This document shows positions 1-8,917 of a DNA stretch of 64,000 nt, piece after piece. Where the stretch lies: the NCBI RefSeq assembly GCF_022538055.1, contig NZ_JAKZAM010000013.1:1-64000 (forward strand). Reading direction: 5' to 3'. The stretch comes from Cognataquiflexum nitidum. GTDB lineage: Bacteria; Bacteroidota; Bacteroidia; Cytophagales; Cyclobacteriaceae. Made by a program: the position numbers and the translations under genes. Every line of letters begins with the position of its first letter. Within the stretch, counting starts at the first letter, position 1. The notes beneath the pieces were generated by a model that saw only the letters and a program-made list of their open reading frames with translations, ran no database searches and was not told the DNA's origin.

Positions 1-73
1 CGACACCTTGATCAAAAAGTCAGAAAATGTCCTCCAAAACCTCACTCATATAGCTAAATTACAACCTGAGTAG
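1..73 (+). CDS. C-terminal end of a truncated upstream gene (possible)
   Basis: One frame (starting at base 2) is open from the window edge to a TAG at 71-73 and reads like the amphipathic C-terminus of a protein, ending LQPE. Only about 23 residues are inside the window, so the family cannot be named. It could also be a chance open frame. Confidence 0.3.
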   Translation, partial: DTLIKKSENVLQNLTHIAKLQPE

Positions 74-144
74 TTACGATAATTGCTTTTGTTTTAAACT
101 TCATAAAAATGCGTTCGGGACATATTGTTCAATGTCGCATCATT

Positions 145-168
145 TGGCAAAAAACTGACAATATTTTC
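145..168. promoter_or_regulatory. TGRCAA boxes upstream of the first AraC-type gene
   Basis: TGGCAA (145-150) and TGACAAT (156-162) lie 11 bases apart, one helical turn, upstream of the start codon at 255. The same word recurs twice upstream of the second AraC-type gene (1650 and 1672). AraC-family proteins usually bind direct repeats, so these are candidate operator half-sites. This is inference from sequence similarity only. Confidence 0.3.
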
Positions 169-254
169 CCGAGATAAATCAAATTTAACCCAAAAGTGTT
201 TTTTTTGCTATATTCAAAATTGATTCACCACTTTCAAGTTTGCTGATTTTTAAA

Positions 255-1430
255 ATGGATTCAGGCTTTGATTTTAATAATTTATTTTTTCTTGTTTCTG
301 TGGTCATAGGACTGCAGACGGGTGTTATTGTGATGGTATATTCTTTGCGTAAAAACAAGAAGAGTATCCCGCTTGCACTTACCTTCTTAAGCCTTTCACT
401 AGCCATTTTTTTCAGCATGCTGATCAGTTCAGGGATGATGGTCCATTTGCCGGGAATATACAGGATAGGAAATATTTTTGGATTGATCTTTGTGCCTATG
501 CCATTTATTTACATGCAATGTGTCACCCAAAACAGGAACTTAAGGTGGTCAGATGCTTTTCACCTGATTCCTGTGGCAATTTATATCATTGACTACTCCC
601 CTGTTTTATTTTTATCTTCCGCTGAAAAGTTGGAATTAATACTTCAGGATATCAATGACCCTAATAGATTTACAGAATTCAGACAAAGTATGTTTTTCCC
701 GGATGGATTTCATCAGACCTTCAGAACCATCCTGATCAATATTTATTGGCTTATGCAGGTGGGACTTTTGGTCAAATGGCAAAAAAACATCAACAGACCC
801 TTCAATAAGTTTGAAAAAGAATGGAGAGTTTGGATAATCTTCTTCATGAGCTTTCAGTTTTTTTTATTCCTGCCATTTTACATGACATATTTTTGGTTGG
901 ACAAAGAATTGGTTTTTATGTTGGTTCACTTTACAGGTGCGGTTTTGTTGATGTCGAGTGCTGTGTTACTTTATTTTTTTCCTCAACTTCTATATGGTCT
1001 CGATGAAATCCAATTTGTGGCAGATCAGATTATCAAAATGGAATCTTATCCCAAAACCGAAAAATCAGGTATTCAGCCTGACGATAAAATGAAAGAGCTC
1101 GGACCGATAATTCTGGATTGGATGGATGAAAAGAAAGTTTATCTCAACCAGCGCTATTCTATTCAGGATTTTGCCAGGGATACCAATATTCCTTATTACC
1201 AACTTTCTGCCTGCATCAACCACTACCTGAACACCAATTTTGCAGACCTACTGAACAAAAAACGAATTGAGTACAGTATTGAATTACTGCAAAAAGGTGA
1301 GTTTTCAAATTATACTTTGGAAGCTTTGTCAGGAGAATGTGGCTTCAACAACCGTAACTCATTTGTGCTGGCGTTCAAGAAGTTTACGGGTACTACTCCC
1401 TCCAACTTTAGAAAAAATCTTACTAAGTAG
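255..1430 (+). CDS. Membrane-anchored AraC-family transcriptional regulator
   Basis: 391 residues from the ATG at 255; the frame also opens at a TTG at 240, but ATG is preferred. The N-terminal 240 residues hold about seven hydrophobic segments separated by short loops. The last 100 or so residues are an AraC-type double helix-turn-helix: YSIQDFARDTNIPYYQLSACIN is the first helix pair, and GFNNRNSFVLAFKKFTG-TTPSNFR is the signature region. Regulators with this 7TM-plus-AraC layout are common in Bacteroidetes and are thought to sense a membrane or extracellular signal and act directly on DNA. The ligand is unknown. It stands alone, with a gap of about 400 bases before the next gene, another AraC-type protein. 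TGRCAA boxes upstream of both suggest autoregulation and a shared regulon. Confidence 0.85.
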   Translation: MDSGFDFNNLFFLVSVVIGLQTGVIVMVYSLRKNKKSIPLALTFLSLSLAIFFSMLISSGMMVHLPGIYRIGNIFGLIFVPMPFIYMQCVTQNRNLRWSDAFHLIPVAIYIIDYSPVLFLSSAEKLELILQDINDPNRFTEFRQSMFFPDGFHQTFRTILINIYWLMQVGLLVKWQKNINRPFNKFEKEWRVWIIFFMSFQFFLFLPFYMTYFWLDKELVFMLVHFTGAVLLMSSAVLLYFFPQLLYGLDEIQFVADQIIKMESYPKTEKSGIQPDDKMKELGPIILDWMDEKKVYLNQRYSIQDFARDTNIPYYQLSACINHYLNTNFADLLNKKRIEYSIELLQKGEFSNYTLEALSGECGFNNRNSFVLAFKKFTGTTPSNFRKNLTK

Positions 1431-1828
1431 CCCTACCTTTTATAACTATTCCTATCTAGCATTTTCCTTTTCAACAATGCACACATCTTGATGGTACGGC
1501 TATAGTTGAGGTCATCCTCATTGCCATCACTACCTATCATCTAAACTTAAATCAATTTGTGGATCTTAAACTAAAAAAAATAAAACCTAATGTTTTATTT
1601 GTAGGAAACACCCCATTTAAGGACTACAAAATTCTTACTGCCTACATTTTGGCAATTTTCAGATATTACTTTGACAATTTTCGATAAAAAATGTCAAGTA
1701 TAGCATCTAAATCCCAATTACGGTTGCGTTAGATACTTACTTTTGTTTTGAACAATGAAAGGAAATCTCAATGTTTTTTGAAACTATTGAAGTAAAAAAA
1801 ATCCAAATTTTATTAAGTATAAACTTTG
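1431..1828. other. Intergenic region with paired TGRCAATTTTC boxes
   Basis: About 400 bases without a convincing gene. TGGCAATTTTC (1650-1660) and TGACAATTTTC (1672-1682) form a direct repeat with a 22-base offset, two helical turns. The second copy overlaps an imperfect inverted repeat whose outer arms are TTGACA and TGTCAA (1671-1697). This fits an AraC-type operator controlling the gene at 1829 and perhaps the sulfatase after it. Nothing else is seen. Confidence 0.35.
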
Positions 1829-2185
1829 ATGGAAAGTAAATCAAAATCACGGTTGACCAACCGCGAACTTGTAATCAAATCGATAGAAATCATGCATCTC
1901 AATGTGGGCAACAAGGAAGAAACTGACTTGGATCACATGATTTCCTTCTTGGGCATGCCACAGCGCACTTTTTATTATACATTCAAAAAAGTGACGGGAG
2001 AAAGTCCCAAGAGATTTATCAAGCACCTGAAGATGAGAAAAATTCACCAGGACTTGAAAACAAAAATTCCTGGACAAAATATAAAAAAGATAGCATCTGA
2101 ATATGGATTTAGCCACATGGGACAATTCAGTCAAGACTACAAAAATGTAATAGGTGAACTAGCCTCTTCCACCTTAAAACGATAA
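1829..2185 (+). CDS. Small AraC-type helix-turn-helix protein
   Basis: 118 residues from the ATG at 1829 (a TTG three bases earlier opens the same frame). Essentially the whole protein is an AraC DNA-binding domain: a first HTH around LDHMISFLGMPQRTFYYTFKKVTG, then SPKRFIKHLKMRKIHQDL, then the second HTH around IKKIASEYGFSHMGQFSQDYK. No sensor domain is attached, so it may work as a free DNA-binding domain or through a partner. It ends 32 bases before the sulfatase gene on the same strand and could be its local regulator or co-transcribed with it. The target is not shown by the sequence. Confidence 0.75.
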   Translation: MESKSKSRLTNRELVIKSIEIMHLNVGNKEETDLDHMISFLGMPQRTFYYTFKKVTGESPKRFIKHLKMRKIHQDLKTKIPGQNIKKIASEYGFSHMGQFSQDYKNVIGELASSTLKR

Positions 2186-2217
2186 TAATTAACCAAATTA
2201 AACTAAAAGAGCAGATT

Positions 2218-3744
2218 ATGAAAAAAACACTTTTGACTGTCTTTACCCTGATACTGAGTGTCAGCTTAGGATGGTCCCAACAAAAGAAACCGAATATCTT
2301 GGTCATCTGGGGAGATGATATCGGTCAGTTTAACATCTCGGCCTATAATCTCGGCATGATGGGATATAAAACTCCAAACATTGATCAGATAGCAAGAGAA
2401 GGTGCCTTATTTACGGATTGGTATGGACAGCAAAGTTGTACTGCGGGGAGAGCAGCCTTTATTACAGGCCAATCTCCAATACGAACAGGTCTTACCAAGG
2501 TGGGTCTCCCCGGCGCTCCTGAAGGAATGAGAAAAGAGGATCCTACTCTTGCTACCTTGCTTCGTGCGCAGGGTTACATGACGGGTCAATTTGGAAAAAA
2601 CCACTTAGGGGACAGAGATGAGATGTTGCCTACAGCCCATGGGTTTGATGAATTTTACGGCAACCTATATCACCTCAATGCAGAAGAAGAACCCGAGCAT
2701 CCTGATTATCCTAAAAATCCTGATTTCAAAAAGAACTTTGGTCCCAGAGGTGTAATCCATAGTTTCTCGGATGGCAGGATCGCCGATACAGGACCTTTGA
2801 CAAAGAAGAGAATGGAAACCATTGACGAAGAAGTCAATGACAAAGCAATGGATTTTATGGAGCGTGCTGCCAAAGCTGACAAGCCTTTCTTCCTATGGTG
2901 GAACAGTACCAAAATGCACATATTTACCCATTTGTTGGATAGCCTTAACGGAAAAACCAAACTTGGAATCTATGCCGATGGGATGGTCGAGCATGACCGT
3001 CAGGTCGGATTGATATTGGGCAAGTTGAAAGAACTTGGGTTAGATGAAAACACCATAGTTATGTACTCAACAGACAATGGCGCTGAGGCATTTACTTGGC
3101 CTGATGGAGGAACTACCATGTTTCGTGGAGAGAAAAATACCCAATGGGAAGGTGGTTATAGAGTTCCAACCGCCATCAGATGGCCGGGCGTAATCAAGCC
3201 AGGAACTATCATCAATGAGATCGGTGCCCATGAAGACATGTTGACTACATTATTGGCTGCAGCAGGCTCTCCCAATATCAAAAATGAATTGTTGAAAGGC
3301 AAAAAAATCGGATCGATGACCTATAAGGTACACCTTGATGGGTACAATCTCCTTCCGGCGCTCAAAGGTGAAGAAGCATGGCCTCGTCAGGAATTTATCT
3401 ATTGGACAGATGATGGAAGCGTAGCTGCATTGAGATATGGCAATTGGAAAGCAACTTTCCTTAGACAGGATGCTCATGGAATGCATGTTTGGCTTGAGCC
3501 ATTCACTGTACTGAGAGCTCCACTATTGACTAATCTCCGCATGGATCCTTTTGAATTGGCACACGAAATAGGAATGGATTATGACAGGTGGTTTTTAGAA
3601 CACATGTTTATGATTGCCCCTGCCGGTGCCTATGTGGGAAAATGGCTTCAAAGTTTCAAAGAATTTCCTCCAAGACAAAAACCTGGTTCATTTAACCTGG
3701 AGGCCGTCATGGAATCTGTGACTCAAGGCTCGAGAAAACAATAA
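2218..3744 (+). CDS. Secreted S1-family sulfatase (arylsulfatase-like)
   Basis: 508 residues with a clear signal peptide ending near WSQ (21). The N-terminus of the mature protein is PNILVIWGDDIG, the usual sulfatase metal-binding start with paired Asp. The signature CTAGR begins at Cys74, the residue that must be converted to formylglycine by a sulfatase-maturating enzyme (none is seen in the window). A second metal site is at MYSTDNGAE, and GKNHLGD matches the family's Lys/His motif. Members hydrolyse sulfate esters, often on polysaccharides or aryl compounds; the substrate cannot be read from sequence. It follows a small AraC protein by 32 bases and is closed by a strong terminator. Confidence 0.88.
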   Translation: MKKTLLTVFTLILSVSLGWSQQKKPNILVIWGDDIGQFNISAYNLGMMGYKTPNIDQIAREGALFTDWYGQQSCTAGRAAFITGQSPIRTGLTKVGLPGAPEGMRKEDPTLATLLRAQGYMTGQFGKNHLGDRDEMLPTAHGFDEFYGNLYHLNAEEEPEHPDYPKNPDFKKNFGPRGVIHSFSDGRIADTGPLTKKRMETIDEEVNDKAMDFMERAAKADKPFFLWWNSTKMHIFTHLLDSLNGKTKLGIYADGMVEHDRQVGLILGKLKELGLDENTIVMYSTDNGAEAFTWPDGGTTMFRGEKNTQWEGGYRVPTAIRWPGVIKPGTIINEIGAHEDMLTTLLAAAGSPNIKNELLKGKKIGSMTYKVHLDGYNLLPALKGEEAWPRQEFIYWTDDGSVAALRYGNWKATFLRQDAHGMHVWLEPFTVLRAPLLTNLRMDPFELAHEIGMDYDRWFLEHMFMIAPAGAYVGKWLQSFKEFPPRQKPGSFNLEAVMESVTQGSRKQ

Positions 3745-3753
3745 TTGAATTAG

Positions 3754-3795
3754 ATCACTTCGGCCACATTCTTATTTGGTCGAAGTGATTTTTAA
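3754..3795 (+). terminator. Rho-independent terminator after the sulfatase
   Basis: The 9-base arms ATCACTTCG (3754-3762) and CGAAGTGAT (3781-3789) pair perfectly and are followed by a T run. Confidence 0.8.
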
Positions 3796-4031
3796 ATTGA
3801 ATCAAAAAAGGATAATGATTTTTTGACCTTTACAAAATTGGATGGTATTTCATTCATTTCAATTTCTTTGACCCTTGTCTTTTCTTGAATACCTCTCATT
3901 CTCTTTTGTGGATAAATCCGTAGCAAGAAGAATATTTAGTAATCTTCCCAAAATATCAGACCTTGTAAAGGGGGTATTTCTACCGTGAATTCCTGAAAAT
4001 GATTTTCTTAAAATTAAAATCTTCATTCTCC

Positions 4032-4565
4032 ATGAAATACCTGATCATATGCTTATTTCTGTCACAAAATGTTTCCGCCCAGGAGAAAGAAGGCCATTCA
4101 GAATCATACTTTAAAAGCCATTCTATTGCACTTTTACTTGGTCATACCCATGTCAGTCAAGGTATAAGAGAAAATGCGAGAAGTTGGCTGACTTTACCTT
4201 CTGTCAGCTTGGATTACAATTACCTGCTATCAAAAAAACTAAGTATTGGCCTTCACAATGATTTGATAATTGAAAACTTCAAAATAGAAAAGTCAGGAAG
4301 CAGGTCGCAAATAGAAAGAACCCGACCTTTGGCAAGCGCCATGACAGTAGGTTTCAAACCTGGTAATCATTTAACCTGGCAATTTGGGTTGGGTGGAGAA
4401 TTTTCAAAAGAAGAAAATTTCTTTTTGAGCAGACTTGGTGTCGAGTATAGTCACGAAATAGCCGAAAATTGGGAATTCATCTCCAGCTTTATTTATGACA
4501 TCAAGTGGAATGCCTATGACAGTTTTGCTATCGGAGTAGGCTTATCCAAGTCATTTGGTAAATAA
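4032..4565 (+). CDS. Small secreted beta-barrel-like protein of unknown function
   Basis: 177 residues from the ATG at 4032, chosen because it gives a clean signal peptide (MKYLIICLFLSQNVSAQ) followed directly by the mature protein; an in-frame ATG at 3999 would add 11 residues. The mature part shows alternating hydrophobic/polar strands with aromatic residues at strand ends and finishes in a Phe-containing strand (GVGLSKSFGK), which is typical of small outer-membrane barrels. No enzyme motif is seen. Its end overlaps the start region of the HAD phosphatase gene, so the two are probably co-transcribed. Confidence 0.6.
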   Translation: MKYLIICLFLSQNVSAQEKEGHSESYFKSHSIALLLGHTHVSQGIRENARSWLTLPSVSLDYNYLLSKKLSIGLHNDLIIENFKIEKSGSRSQIERTRPLASAMTVGFKPGNHLTWQFGLGGEFSKEENFFLSRLGVEYSHEIAENWEFISSFIYDIKWNAYDSFAIGVGLSKSFGK

Positions 4566-4581
4566 ACCGATCAAATTATCT

Positions 4582-5592
4582 ATGAAAAATTTAATTCCAA
4601 TCCTTGTTTTATTGTTATTTTTGGTTTCCTGTATTTCAAAATCCCCTACCCTAACGGAACAGTCCAAATCGGAAACTGATCCTTTGCCTAACTGGAGTGA
4701 AGGATCTTCCAAGTCTGTAATCCTTGATTTTATTACCAAAACCACCACTTTTGGAAATGCGGGTTTTTTACCTGAGTCGGATAGAATTGCAGTTTTTGAC
4801 AATGATGGTACGCTATGGTCTGAACAACCCATGTATTTTCAATTGGCATATGCCATTGATTTCATAAAAAAAGAATCAACAAACCATCCTGAATGGAAAA
4901 AAACAGAGCCATTCAAAAGCCTTCTTGAAGACGACATCAAACATGTGATGGAAGGTGGAGAAAAAGCATTGGTTGAAATCATAATGGCTTCTCATGCCGG
5001 GATGACTTCAGAAGATTTTCAAAAATCCGTAAGTGATTGGCTTGATTCTGCAACCCATCCCAAAACAGGGAAGCCTTATAACCAAATGATTTATCAACCT
5101 ATGGTAGAATTGTTGGAATACCTTCGTGCCAATGGGTATAAAACATTTATAGTCTCAGGTGGAGGAATTGACTTCATGAGGGTTTGGGCAGAAAAAGCAT
5201 ACGCGATCCCCCCATACCAGGTCATTGGGAGTTCCATCAAATCCAAATACGAAATTGTGGATGGAGAGCCTGTTATCATCAAACTTCCGGAACTCAATTT
5301 TTTCGATGACAAAGGCGGCAAGCCGATAGGCATACACCAACATATTGGAAAAAGGCCTGTTTTGGCAGTAGGAAACTCAGATGGAGATTATGAAATGTTG
5401 CAATATGTCACTGCCGGTGAAGGCCCACGGCTTGGAATGTTAATCCACCATACGGATTCCATCAGGGAATATGCCTATGATCGAAATTCACACATCGGAA
5501 AACTTTCAAAAGGACTCGATGATGCTGCCCAAAACCAATGGCTAATAGTCGATATGAAATCGGATTGGAAAAATGTATTTAACATTAAATGA
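4582..5592 (+). CDS. HAD-superfamily phosphatase, lipoprotein
   Basis: 336 residues from the ATG at 4582, which gives a lipoprotein signal peptide with lipobox LVSC (Cys17); an upstream in-frame ATG at 4555 lies inside the preceding gene. HAD motif I is VFDNDGT, with the nucleophile Asp73 and acid/base Asp75. Motif II is FIVSGGG, and a late acidic motif is AVGNSDGD. The family removes phosphate from small organic phosphates through an aspartyl-phosphate intermediate. Anchoring by a lipid suggests a role in the cell envelope. It overlaps the next gene by about 20 bases, so 4032-6349 looks like one transcription unit. Confidence 0.8.
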   Translation: MKNLIPILVLLLFLVSCISKSPTLTEQSKSETDPLPNWSEGSSKSVILDFITKTTTFGNAGFLPESDRIAVFDNDGTLWSEQPMYFQLAYAIDFIKKESTNHPEWKKTEPFKSLLEDDIKHVMEGGEKALVEIIMASHAGMTSEDFQKSVSDWLDSATHPKTGKPYNQMIYQPMVELLEYLRANGYKTFIVSGGGIDFMRVWAEKAYAIPPYQVIGSSIKSKYEIVDGEPVIIKLPELNFFDDKGGKPIGIHQHIGKRPVLAVGNSDGDYEMLQYVTAGEGPRLGMLIHHTDSIREYAYDRNSHIGKLSKGLDDAAQNQWLIVDMKSDWKNVFNIK

Positions 5593-6349
5593 CATTAAAA
5601 ATTTATTGGTGATTGTCATTTTGACAATGTTTTCTCTTGACGTTTCAGGACAGGATTCCAAGTCAAAAGAGAAAATATATCAAAATACCGTCCGGTACAA
5701 CATCTCAAATCCTGTCATCTTTGGGATTGAAAATTTTATTTTAGGATACGAAAGGACTTTAGGAAAGAACAGAAGTTTCAGCATAGACTTGGGAATCAAC
5801 AGACTACCGGGCTTTGAACCTGAGACAGACAACTTTGAAAATTCAACTCTCAGTCTTTTGGCAGGTGGTAAAAACAAAGGGCTTCACATCTCTGCAGATT
5901 ACAGGTTTTACCTTAAAACAGAAAACAAATATGATGCTCCTCGAGGAGTCTACATAGGACCATATTATTCATTTAATTCATTTGATAGGACAAAAAATTG
6001 GTTATTGACCTCAAATAATTTTAATGGGGAAGTAGGAACAGATTTGGATCTAAAAATCCATACAGTCGGAGCCGAATTAGGGTACCAATTTCAAGTTTCC
6101 CAGAGGTTTATGTTGGATTTTGTCCTTTTTGGGCCGGGATTGGGAATATATAGGGCTAATGTAGATTTTGACAGTTCCCTAAGTCCTGAAGATTCCGCTA
6201 TATTATTAGAAAAAATAAATGACCTTTTGTCTGAAAAAATACCGGGATTCAACACCATCGTAGATGGTAGCGGATTTGAAAAAACAGGTGTTGCCAATAT
6301 TACAGGTCTTGGGTATAGATTTATGATCAATATTGGCTATAGATTTTAA
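5573..6349 (+). CDS. Secreted outer-membrane beta-barrel-like protein
   Basis: 258 residues. A hydrophobic N-terminal stretch ending DVSGQ is a plausible signal peptide. The rest has alternating strands, such as RYNISNPVIFGIENFILGYER, and ends in an aromatic residue (INIGYRF), as expected for a Bam-inserted barrel. It resembles Bacteroidetes proteins of the DUF3575 type (weak inference). The start overlaps the 3' end of the phosphatase gene by 20 bases; a later start is possible but would lose the signal peptide. Confidence 0.6.
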   Translation: MYLTLNDIKNLLVIVILTMFSLDVSGQDSKSKEKIYQNTVRYNISNPVIFGIENFILGYERTLGKNRSFSIDLGINRLPGFEPETDNFENSTLSLLAGGKNKGLHISADYRFYLKTENKYDAPRGVYIGPYYSFNSFDRTKNWLLTSNNFNGEVGTDLDLKIHTVGAELGYQFQVSQRFMLDFVLFGPGLGIYRANVDFDSSLSPEDSAILLEKINDLLSEKIPGFNTIVDGSGFEKTGVANITGLGYRFMINIGYRF

Positions 6350-6497
6350 CTGAAACAACCACTGTGCTTCAAAAAAGAATTTAATGAGAAGTTAATTGAT
6401 CCAATCTTGATAAATTTGTCGGTCCTTCTACACAAATAAACTAATCATAATACCTAAAGAAAATTCAAAACCCAAACTTTATAAACCAAATAAAAAC

Positions 6498-7151
6498 ATG
6501 AAAACCTTAACAATAAAAAAATCGATTTACTTGATTGTACTCATCGGATTGGTATCAGGATGTTCCCCTGCGACCAAAATCATTGGATCCTGGAAAAGCC
6601 CTGAGGCTCAAACTGCCGGATATTCCAACCTATTTGTGGCGGCATTGATCAGCGACAATTATGTAACCAAAAAAACCATTGAAGATGACATTGATGAGCT
6701 ACTGATCCAAAAAGGAATTCAGGCCATAAGTAACCTTGAGCAAGTAAAACCAGGATTGATATTGACCAATGACAACAAAGACCAAGTCGTCCAAGAAATC
6801 AAAAAAAGTGGTAGAGATGGCATCATGACTATTGCTATCATCGATCAGACAAATGAAACGAGATATGTACCCGGAACTGCCTATTCACCTATGTATTATG
6901 GCGGCGGATATGGGAGATTTGGTGGGTATTATGGCATGTACGGACCTACGACTTATTCCCCGGGATATTATGCTACAGATAAAAACTTTTATGTAGAGAT
7001 AAATTTATACGATACTGAAACCCAGGCTTTGGTGTGGTCAGCACAATCAGCAACCACAAACCCTTCAAGTATAGACAGGGCTGCACGGGAGTTTGCACTT
7101 GTGGTGGTGGACAAAATGATAAAAGATAAGATTATTATTCCCAAAAAATAA
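6498..7151 (+). CDS. DUF4136-like lipoprotein
   Basis: 217 residues. It has a lipoprotein signal with lipobox VSGC (Cys22), a conserved-looking segment after it (KIIGSWKSPEA) and a long middle stretch rich in Gly and Tyr (residues about 128-160). The ending resembles the DUF4136 group: FYVEINLYDTETQALVWSAQ followed by a helix. The function of that group is not known; an envelope location is clear. It stands alone, 148 bases after the barrel protein, and is closed by a strong hairpin terminator shared with the convergent amylase gene. Confidence 0.65.
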   Translation: MKTLTIKKSIYLIVLIGLVSGCSPATKIIGSWKSPEAQTAGYSNLFVAALISDNYVTKKTIEDDIDELLIQKGIQAISNLEQVKPGLILTNDNKDQVVQEIKKSGRDGIMTIAIIDQTNETRYVPGTAYSPMYYGGGYGRFGGYYGMYGPTTYSPGYYATDKNFYVEINLYDTETQALVWSAQSATTNPSSIDRAAREFALVVVDKMIKDKIIIPKK

Positions 7152-7179
7152 TTCAGCTTCTATCTAATTATTTCTAATG

Positions 7180-7220
7180 GCAAAGGCCTGCTTCAGAGAT
7201 TTGAAGCAGGCCTTTGCTTT
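7180..7220. terminator. Strong terminator hairpin
   Basis: The 16-base arms at 7180-7195 and 7202-7217 pair perfectly around a six-base loop and are followed by TTT. It lies just after the lipoprotein gene and before the convergent amylase gene. Confidence 0.85.
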
Positions 7221-7298
7221 GTATGTATAAGGAAACAATTCCCTGAAGGGCGTAAAATTTTCCTTTTGAGAGCAGTGGTTTTTAAAAAATCATAATGA

Positions 7299-8852
7299 TT
7301 ACAATTCCAATACAATGCTGCTAAATCCGGGTAACAGGATTTTATTTCCTTCTTTTTTTGCTTCCCCAAAAGAATATATTTCGATTTGGAATCCTTCAGG
7401 TACATCAATCGAAATCTGTGTACTACCTAGATTGTGAACTACGAATAATTCTTGGTCTTCGTGGTTTCTGAAAAACGCCATCAATGGTTTTGGCAATTCC
7501 CCTTCATACAATTCTAAGCTACCCAAGGCCAAAGCCCTATTGCTGTTGCGGAGTTTTATGATTTCCTTATAATGGTTGAAATAACTCGTACTCATGGACT
7601 TTTGGATTGCAAGAGGAGTAACAAACTCATCTTTTGAATAAAAGGGTTCTAGCCAGGTTGCTCTTCCTTTGTCATTGGCTTTCATGTCCCACAAAAAAGG
7701 CTCTCTAATGTTCTCATCGGGCTTTTTTCCAAGCATACCAATTTCTTCTCCATAATATAAGTAGGGTGCTCCCGGCATGGTCATAAGGATATTGATAGAC
7801 TGCTTCAACTTCCTTGGATTTTCATCCAAGGAATTGAGCAACCTTGGTTGGTCATGATTTGATGAAAATGTCGCATCAATAAATTCTTCCGTAATCCCAT
7901 TATAAAAGTCCAAAACTTCTTTTTGCTTTTTGGCAAGCAACATTCCATCTTCTTTTTTGTATGATTCAATCAAAGTATAATGGAAGTCAAAATTGAATAA
8001 AGCGGGCAATCCTGGGAGATAAGGTGCTACAATTTCTTTTTTATCATATACCTCACCCACTAGGTAAATATCCGGTTTGATGGAAGTCATTTTATCCCTG
8101 AATTCCTTCCAAAAGGCATGGTTGTCCAAAGGCCTGTCATCCGGGAATATGTGTTTGGCAGCATCAAGTCTGAAGCCATCTACACCCACATCTTCCAGCC
8201 AAAACCTTCCGATTTCATAAATTTCTTCCCTTACTTTTGGATTGTCAAAATTTAAATCAGGCATTCCTCCATAAAAAAATCCATAGTAATAATCCTCTCC
8301 AAAACCGGGGTCATGCCACTGTCGGATGTTATCACTGTCAAGAGTGATGGTTTTTTTATCAAGGTAATCGGCTATCGTATCTTTTTGTGCCCAAACATAA
8401 TAGTCTCTAAAAGGATTATCCCTTCCTTTTTGTGACTCCAAAAACCAAGGGTGCTTGTTGCTTGTGTGGTTTATGATCATATCGATCACCACTTTGATGT
8501 CATTCTTATGGGCTTCATCCAAAAACGACTTAAAATCCTCCATTGTCCCATAATCCGGGTGGATGCTTTTGTAATCCGTTACGTCATATTTATGATAACT
8601 CGGAGAAGCCATGATGGGCATAAACCAAATGGCATTTGCCCCCAATTCCTTGACATGGTCCAATTTCTTCTTTACACCATTGATATCCCCGATACCATCC
8701 CCATTGGAATCATAAAACGACTGGATGAATATCTCATAAGTAATCCCCGCCTTAGGCCAATGGTTTTCAATTTTCTTTTCTTTCCTGCCCAAGCAAGATG
8801 AAACAGTTATTGTCAAAATCAATAGAACAACTTGAATTGAATTTATTTTCAT
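7299..8852 (-). CDS. GH13 alpha-amylase family lipoprotein
   Basis: 517 residues with a lipobox ending at Cys20 (TVSSC), so it is probably on the cell surface or in the periplasm. The (beta/alpha)8 barrel carries the four GH13 regions: DMIINHTS, GFRLDAAKH with nucleophile Asp230, LVGEVY with acid/base Glu267, and FSSNHD with Asp334. The QSFYDSNGDGIGD loop is typical of alpha-glucosidase and oligo-1,6-glucosidase type GH13 enzymes; these hydrolyse alpha-glucosidic bonds in malto-oligosaccharides. The C-terminal beta domain is present, so it is full length. It follows the aldolase gene on the same strand but is separated from it by a terminator hairpin. Confidence 0.88.
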   Translation of the reverse strand: MKINSIQVVLLILTITVSSCLGRKEKKIENHWPKAGITYEIFIQSFYDSNGDGIGDINGVKKKLDHVKELGANAIWFMPIMASPSYHKYDVTDYKSIHPDYGTMEDFKSFLDEAHKNDIKVVIDMIINHTSNKHPWFLESQKGRDNPFRDYYVWAQKDTIADYLDKKTITLDSDNIRQWHDPGFGEDYYYGFFYGGMPDLNFDNPKVREEIYEIGRFWLEDVGVDGFRLDAAKHIFPDDRPLDNHAFWKEFRDKMTSIKPDIYLVGEVYDKKEIVAPYLPGLPALFNFDFHYTLIESYKKEDGMLLAKKQKEVLDFYNGITEEFIDATFSSNHDQPRLLNSLDENPRKLKQSINILMTMPGAPYLYYGEEIGMLGKKPDENIREPFLWDMKANDKGRATWLEPFYSKDEFVTPLAIQKSMSTSYFNHYKEIIKLRNSNRALALGSLELYEGELPKPLMAFFRNHEDQELFVVHNLGSTQISIDVPEGFQIEIYSFGEAKKEGNKILLPGFSSIVLEL

Positions 8853-8869
8853 AGGGTAATCTTTAAAAT

Positions 8870-8898
8870 AGAAAAAGTCACAAAAAGTGACTTTTTCT
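8870..8898 (-). terminator. Hairpin between the aldolase and amylase genes
   Basis: The 12-base perfect arms at 8870-8881 and 8887-8898 surround a five-base loop. The structure lies just after the aldolase stop codon and ends in a U-rich arm on the minus strand. Confidence 0.7.
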
Positions 8899-8917
8899 AA
8901 GTTTTTAATAAATAGAT

